Source: Candidatus Bipolaricaulota bacterium
GTDB taxonomy: Bacteria; Bipolaricaulota; Bipolaricaulia; RBG-16-55-9; DRXL01
Assembly (NCBI GenBank): GCA_025060395.1
Contig: JANXCC010000001.1
Coordinates: 124,276-188,275 of the forward strand
Reading direction: 5' to 3'
DNA length: 64,000 bases
Shown piece after piece: positions 59,774-64,000 of this stretch. Made by a program: the position numbers and the translations under genes. How positions within the stretch are numbered: the stretch's first letter is position 1; every line of letters starts with the position of its first letter. Below the pieces are notes generated by a model. It was given only the letters and a program-made list of their open reading frames with translations, was not told the DNA's origin and did no database searches.

Positions 59774-61681
59774 TCACGCATAGACCGGCGTGTACATAGG
59801 CTCTCTGAGCTTCAGCTCCGCGCGCTTTCGGTCCAAGTGCGCCAAGATCGCCCGCGCGGCTTTGATTGGGTCAGGCTCGAACAAGAACTTCCCGCCCACA
59901 ATCTTCTCTAGGTCTTCTGTCAAGAGCTTGTACATCTTGGGGCTGCCCAGGACGGGGAAGGGCGTGTTGAAGTGTACTAACGCCCCTGACGCCACGAAAT
60001 AGAACCCGATAGCGACAGCTTTTTCGCTCATCCATTCAGGGGCAGATCCCGCGACGGGCAACTTCGCAAAATCTTCTCCTAAGCCGCCCTCACTCACGAT
60101 CTCAGCGAGCGTCGTGAGGATTCGAGAGTTGTCCACGCACGCGCCGACGTGTAGCACCGGTGGGATGCCTACGGCCTCGCAGATCTCTCTCAGCCCCGGC
60201 CCGGCATACTTATACGCCGCTTCAGGTCGGAGTAATCCACACTTGGCGTCAGCAATGGCGGAGCATCCTGATGTGACGACTAGCACGTCGTTCTTCAGCA
60301 GCTCTTGGGTGAGCGTGAGATGGCCCCAGTCGTGCGGGGTGTTGGGGTTGTTACAGCCCACGACACCAACGGCGCCACGCAATCGTCCGTCGATGATCGC
60401 GTCGTTTAAGGGTCTAAACGTGGCGCGATAGCGCCCGCCCAAAAATCTAAACACCGACTCGGTCGTGAAGCCCGCGATCAAGTCCATAGACTCGTCAGGG
60501 ATCTGGGTGCGCCTTGGTTCGCGCTTAGGGAAGTTCTCGATTGCTATGCGGAGGATCTCCTTGGCCGAGTCGATCGCGTGCTCTTCTTTGAACTCGACGA
60601 ACTCGACGTTGGGGAACTTCGCCTTGGGCGACGTGGCGATGAGCTTAGTATGGAAGCATTGAGAGAGGCTGACCAACGCGGGCATGATGCACTGCACGTC
60701 GACGATCATCGCGTCGACGGCTCCTGTCGCAAGCGCAAGCTCCTGCTGCAAGAAGTTCCCTGCGATGGGGATGCCGTGGCGCATCAGAATTTCGTTCGCT
60801 GTGCAGCAGATGCCGGCGATGGTGATCCCCTTGGCGCCCTTCTGTCGCGCGAGCTGTTGTAGTTCAGGGTCGCGGCTGGCTGCGACGAGCATCTCCGAGA
60901 GCAACGGCTCGTGGCCGTGAACGACGACATTGACTTCGTCTCTCTTCAAGACCCCCAAGTTGACTCGTGATCGGATGGGCGTGGGAGTGCCGAAGAGAAT
61001 ATCTTGTAATTCTGTGGAGATCATCGAGCCGCCCCAGCCGTCAGCCAAGGCCGTGCGCATCGCCTGCAAGATAATATTATAGTAATCTGTGTCCACGCCC
61101 ATCGTCGTGCGGTGCATTGTCTCGACGACCTCGCGATCTATCCCGCGCGGCATGATCCCCAGCCTGCGCCATAGCTCCTGGCGGGCCTTGGGCGCGCGAT
61201 GAGCGAACGTCAGCTCGCCCTCTTGTTGGCCGAACTCGGCAAGGACTTTGTGAGCCAACGCTTTGGCGATCTCGGCATCACTCTTCGAATCCGTCCCAAT
61301 GCCGAATTCTGCCGCGACTTTGCGAAGCTTCACCGGGTCTTTAATGCGATAGCCGCCCTTGCCTTCGGCCGCCAACAGCAGCGTATGGGCGACGTCACGC
61401 CCGTGATCGGAGTGGGCAGCTGTCCCCGCAGCGACCATGCGCGCAAGGTGCCGAGCCGTGAACGTATCGGCATCGGCGCCGCAGACGCCGCGCTGTGGCC
61501 CCTTGCCAAACGGATCAATACGACATGGGCCCATGTTGCAAATCCTGCAACACAAGCCCAACTGCCCGAAGCCACACTGGGGCTGTTGGGCCTCCCAGCG
61601 ATCCCAGATCGTCTCCAGTCGCTCTTGCTTGGCGACTTGGAGCATCTTGACGGTCGCTTTGTCTACGCTCTTCTCTTTCAT
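59774..61681 (-). CDS. cooS: carbon-monoxide dehydrogenase catalytic subunit
   Basis: Ni-Fe enzyme that reduces CO2 to CO for acetyl-CoA synthase. 635 residues. The B/D-cluster cysteines near the N-terminus are Cys36, 44, 45, 48, 53 and 67 (CGFGQLGLCCRICNMGPC). C-cluster region motifs are GICCTANEILMRHG, HVGACVDNSR, VGCNNPN and TSGCSAIADAKCG. GGAGG lies before ATG 61681, which overlaps the acsE stop (ATGA). In the same operon as acsE and acsD, so I read it as the ACS-linked CODH rather than a stand-alone CO oxidase. Confidence 0.95.
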   Translation of the reverse strand: MKEKSVDKATVKMLQVAKQERLETIWDRWEAQQPQCGFGQLGLCCRICNMGPCRIDPFGKGPQRGVCGADADTFTARHLARMVAAGTAAHSDHGRDVAHTLLLAAEGKGGYRIKDPVKLRKVAAEFGIGTDSKSDAEIAKALAHKVLAEFGQQEGELTFAHRAPKARQELWRRLGIMPRGIDREVVETMHRTTMGVDTDYYNIILQAMRTALADGWGGSMISTELQDILFGTPTPIRSRVNLGVLKRDEVNVVVHGHEPLLSEMLVAASRDPELQQLARQKGAKGITIAGICCTANEILMRHGIPIAGNFLQQELALATGAVDAMIVDVQCIMPALVSLSQCFHTKLIATSPKAKFPNVEFVEFKEEHAIDSAKEILRIAIENFPKREPRRTQIPDESMDLIAGFTTESVFRFLGGRYRATFRPLNDAIIDGRLRGAVGVVGCNNPNTPHDWGHLTLTQELLKNDVLVVTSGCSAIADAKCGLLRPEAAYKYAGPGLREICEAVGIPPVLHVGACVDNSRILTTLAEIVSEGGLGEDFAKLPVAGSAPEWMSEKAVAIGFYFVASGALVHFNTPFPVLGSPKMYKLLTEDLEKIVGGKFLFEPDPIKAARAILAHLDRKRAELKLREPMYTPVYA

Positions 61682-62502
61682 AGTGCCTCCTTTGCTCCTT
61701 CACGCCCCTTGCGATATGCCTTGAGATAGTCGTCACTGTAGATCTCTTTATTCAGAATCAGCTCAGCTGTTGCGATGGCGTTCATCAACTCTGGGTCGCA
61801 GACGTTGCAGATCGCCGTGTCGCAGCCCATCACCATTGCCATCACCAAAAACGTCCTGTTGATGAGCGAGCGCTCTTTAGCTTTGGAGCAGATATTGCTT
61901 AGTCCAATCGAGATATGCGGCGGTGGGTCGGAGATCATCGCAAACTGTCTGATCGCTTCTAGGACGTTCTTCGCCTGCTCTTGCATGAATTTTAGCGGCA
62001 TCACGATGGGATCGAGATAGATTCTGTCGGGAGTCAGGCCAGCTTCACTTGCAACTGCAAAAATCTTCGCGCCAAGCTCGACTCTTCTGTCTATATCTTG
62101 CGGGCTACCGCGCTCGTCCATCACAACCCCGATCAGCCCAGCGTTGTACTGCATCGCTAGCTCAACGAGAGGAATGAGCTTACTGTCTTCGGCCGTCGTG
62201 CTATTAATAATCACAGGCCGCCCGCCACCAAACTCCCTGTACGCTTCCAAGCCCGCTTTTATCAAATCGAGCTTGTTGTAGTCAACGGCGATTGGCGTCG
62301 GGACGGCCTCGCAGACAGTTTGGATGAGCCAGCGGAAGTCGTCCGCGCTCTTGGAGACCGCGCCCAAGTTGACGTCCAGGTAGTCCGCACCCGCTTCAGT
62401 CTGCCTGCGCGCCCACTCTTGGATTGGAGCTTTATTCCGCTCCTTGATCGCCGCGCCGATGTCTTTAAAAGACCCGTTAATGCGCTCTCCGATCAAGATC
62501 AT
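61678..62502 (-). CDS. acsE: methyl-THF:corrinoid iron-sulfur protein methyltransferase
   Basis: Transfers the methyl group from methyl-THF to the cobalt of the CFeSP. 274 residues of the pterin-binding TIM barrel: MILIGERINGSFKDIG, GADYLDVNLGAVSK, PVIINSTTAED, GVVMDERGSP and HISIGLSNICSKAKERSLINRTFL. ATG 62502 overlaps the stop of acsD (ATGA), with GGGAG upstream. The longer frame to 62655 lies inside acsD and is not used. Confidence 0.95.
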   Translation of the reverse strand: MILIGERINGSFKDIGAAIKERNKAPIQEWARRQTEAGADYLDVNLGAVSKSADDFRWLIQTVCEAVPTPIAVDYNKLDLIKAGLEAYREFGGGRPVIINSTTAEDSKLIPLVELAMQYNAGLIGVVMDERGSPQDIDRRVELGAKIFAVASEAGLTPDRIYLDPIVMPLKFMQEQAKNVLEAIRQFAMISDPPPHISIGLSNICSKAKERSLINRTFLVMAMVMGCDTAICNVCDPELMNAIATAELILNKEIYSDDYLKAYRKGREGAKEAL

Positions 62503-63479
62503 TTCAGACCATCTCCCATCAATTGTTTGATCGCTTCTCGGACGCTCGCGACAGCCCGGGGATGGCGCAGGACTAAGATATCTGCCCCCGTCAAGAGATA
62601 GACATATGCTGTTGTCGCCTCCCACAGCGGCCCGCGCTCTCGCTGAGGTCCCCACTCAGGAAGCTCCTGCTCGCTCGCTTTGGCCTCTTTCACGCCCCAA
62701 ACTTCGATGCCAATATCGCAGATCATAGGCTGCGAGAGCATCTTGTCCCCACGCAACGCGGCTAACCGGGCACGCTCCATCACCGAGTAGACGTACTCCA
62801 ACCCGTAGCCAAGTGCGGCACTTGTGGGGTACATCACAATATCTTCGGGCTTGAAGCCCATATCCGTAGCTAAAATGTTGACTTGCTTGGCAATGTTGAC
62901 GTCGCAGGGCGATTCGGCAATCACTTTGTGCTTGTACGCTGTGCAGAGCGCAATGAGCGTCTTATAGTTATCTTCTGTGATCGTACCGAGCAGACAGTTT
63001 TCACCTGAGGCGGCTTCCGCGACAGCGGGGAAGATCTCGTTGTCTTTGTCGTTGTTGCCTGTGCCCCAGACGATCAACGGCACGCCCACGGACTCCAAGA
63101 CGCGCTTGACGGCTTGGGCAGCTTCCTGTGGGCCGCGGTTCTGTCGGACGGGATCGCAGCCGGCTAAGCGCAAGCAGATGAGATCGGCGCCGTACTGCTC
63201 AACGCACTTTTTGGCCCACAGCCCTGGATCGTGCCAGACGTCCTTAAAATGTTCCGCGAGCACCTCGGGCCAATCTTGGGGAGCCACGTCCCAAACTTCC
63301 ATGGCGATTGCTGGGGGATAGGGCATCGCGCCCTCGAAGTGATGGAAGGGCAACGACGTCGCTCCGCCGACGGTGACTTTTTTCGTCCGGGTGCCGCCTT
63401 CGTCTTTCGTTGCGCCGAGCGTCACCGTATTGATCGCGTTGGCCCAAGATTTTTTGACGTCGGGAATAGCGACGGGCAT
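62499..63479 (-). CDS. acsD: corrinoid iron-sulfur protein, small subunit
   Basis: 326 residues of the CdhD/AcsD TIM barrel: TVTLGATKDEGGTRTKKVTVGGATSLPFHHFEG, YGADLICLRLAGCDP, VPLIVWGTGNNDKDNEI, DIVMYPTSAALGYGLEY. It pairs with the AcsC large subunit, which must lie outside the window. The start is ATG 63479 because GGAGGAGG precedes it; an ATG at 63497 contains that site. It begins one base after the CooC-like gene. Confidence 0.95.
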   Translation of the reverse strand: MPVAIPDVKKSWANAINTVTLGATKDEGGTRTKKVTVGGATSLPFHHFEGAMPYPPAIAMEVWDVAPQDWPEVLAEHFKDVWHDPGLWAKKCVEQYGADLICLRLAGCDPVRQNRGPQEAAQAVKRVLESVGVPLIVWGTGNNDKDNEIFPAVAEAASGENCLLGTITEDNYKTLIALCTAYKHKVIAESPCDVNIAKQVNILATDMGFKPEDIVMYPTSAALGYGLEYVYSVMERARLAALRGDKMLSQPMICDIGIEVWGVKEAKASEQELPEWGPQRERGPLWEATTAYVYLLTGADILVLRHPRAVASVREAIKQLMGDGLK

Positions 63480-63480
63480 C

Positions 63481-64000
63481 TTACGATCCTCCTCCATTCC
63501 GTAAGATCTTCTCTAATATTTCTTTCACAGCGAGCTTAGCTGGGGAGGTTGGGGGCAGCTCACTGAGCGGCTTGCCTGCTAAGCTCAAGCTCCACACCAT
63601 CTCATCTATTGGGATCTCCCCGATGAGATCAAGCCCTGTCTGCGCGAGTCTTTCTCTGAAGGCTTCCATCCCCAACCGAGTTCGCATATTGTCGCTCATG
63701 TTGTTCAAGATTAAAAATCTCTTACGAACGCGTAGCTGCAGTTCATCAGCTAGTCTGTTGATGCGCGCTGCAGCTTGCAGCGCCACAGGATTCATATCGC
63801 TAACGACTAGAAGAACGTCGACGTCTTGGGTCGTGCGCCGCGATAGGTGCTCCAACCCCGCTTCGTTGTCCAAGACGACGTATTTGTAGTTCTTGCTGAG
63901 CAAATCCATATAGCGCCTCAAGACGTGATTGACAGCGCAATAGCAAAACGGGCCCTCGCCCCGCCCCATCGCCAACAGATCGATCCCGTTGCTCTCAACT
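63481..64000 (-). CDS. CooC/AcsF-type nickel-insertion ATPase, C-terminal part
   Basis: Only the last 173 or so residues are in the window; the frame stays open to the edge, so the P-loop N-terminus is missing. Visible: EGPFCYCAVNHVLRR with the CxC-type metal motif, KNYKYVVLDNEAGLEHLSRRTT (Walker B-like switch) and VSDMNPVALQAAARINRLADEL. MinD-like ATPases of this type load Ni into CODH or ACS. First visible gene of the CODH operon; acsB and acsC probably lie beyond 64000. Confidence 0.88.
   Translation of the reverse strand, partial: VESNGIDLLAMGRGEGPFCYCAVNHVLRRYMDLLSKNYKYVVLDNEAGLEHLSRRTTQDVDVLLVVSDMNPVALQAAARINRLADELQLRVRKRFLILNNMSDNMRTRLGMEAFRERLAQTGLDLIGEIPIDEMVWSLSLAGKPLSELPPTSPAKLAVKEILEKILRNGGGS

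Noticed and set aside
1-64000. CRISPR array, intact insertion sequence, prophage or rRNA genes
   Set aside because: I saw no regularly spaced direct repeats, no transposase or phage genes and no rRNA-like sequence.

Overview
The window (GC-rich, about 55% by eye) reads as a chromosome segment of an anaerobic, probably thermophilic acetogenic bacterium. Most of a bacterial Wood-Ljungdahl pathway is present: formate dehydrogenase, formyl-THF synthetase, FolD, MetF/MetV with an HdrCBA-MvhD electron-transfer module, CFeSP small subunit, methyltransferase AcsE, CO dehydrogenase and a CooC-type ATPase. Many exported beta-helix proteins and ADP-forming acyl-CoA synthetases accompany it. This gene set fits a deep-branching acetogen such as Candidatus Acetothermum (Bipolaricaulota, former OP1). 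The taxon is an inference, because no rRNA gene is present.

Layout. 0-5 kb: exported beta-rich protein with a clear promoter and operator-like palindrome, gmk-yicC, tRNA-Gln, thioredoxin/DUF255 protein. 5-10 kb: cyclase/NB-ARC/TPR regulator and an ADP-forming acyl-CoA synthetase. 10-13 kb: damaged ABC transporter (in-frame TGA in the ATPase, frameshift in the permease). 13-19 kb: tRNA-Pro, HtrA protease, ribD-yggT, a 780-residue beta-helix surface protein. 19-25 kb: two CRP/FNR regulators, universal stress protein overlapping tRNA-Val, thioesterase, SRAP protein, two tiny membrane proteins, SDR, TPR protein, family-4 uracil-DNA glycosylase. 25-36.6 kb: second ADP-forming acyl-CoA synthetase, CehA-type hydrolase, beta-helix relic, broken PIN/Phd toxin-antitoxin pair, then a lipoprotein-rhodanese-DsbA-thiolase-FadN-like run and an OFA-type MFS carrier. 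36.7-47.2 kb: AMP-forming acetyl-CoA synthetase, then the hdrC-hdrB-hdrA-mvhD-metV-metF-fhs operon, read leftward. 47.2-51.4 kb: sodium:solute symporter and its DUF3311 partner separated by a beta-helix pseudogene, folD, and a short MetE-like protein. 51.4-64 kb: leftward operon cooC-acsD-acsE-cooS-DUF3786-lyase-nuoE-nuoF/gltD fusion-fdhA, cut by the window end.

How it fits together. Formate made by FdhA with its NuoE and fused NuoF/GltD partners is activated by Fhs. FolD and the MetFV-Hdr-Mvh module reduce it to methyl-THF, AcsE moves the methyl group to the corrinoid protein, and CooS supplies CO. ADP-forming acyl-CoA synthetases could turn acetyl-CoA into acetate plus ATP; no ack/pta is seen here. 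A perfect FNR box (TTGAT-N4-ATCAA) lies upstream of hdrC, and one of the two CRP/FNR regulators carries the FNR-type E-xx-SR recognition helix. REP-like palindromes and decayed genes are scattered from 28 to 60 kb.
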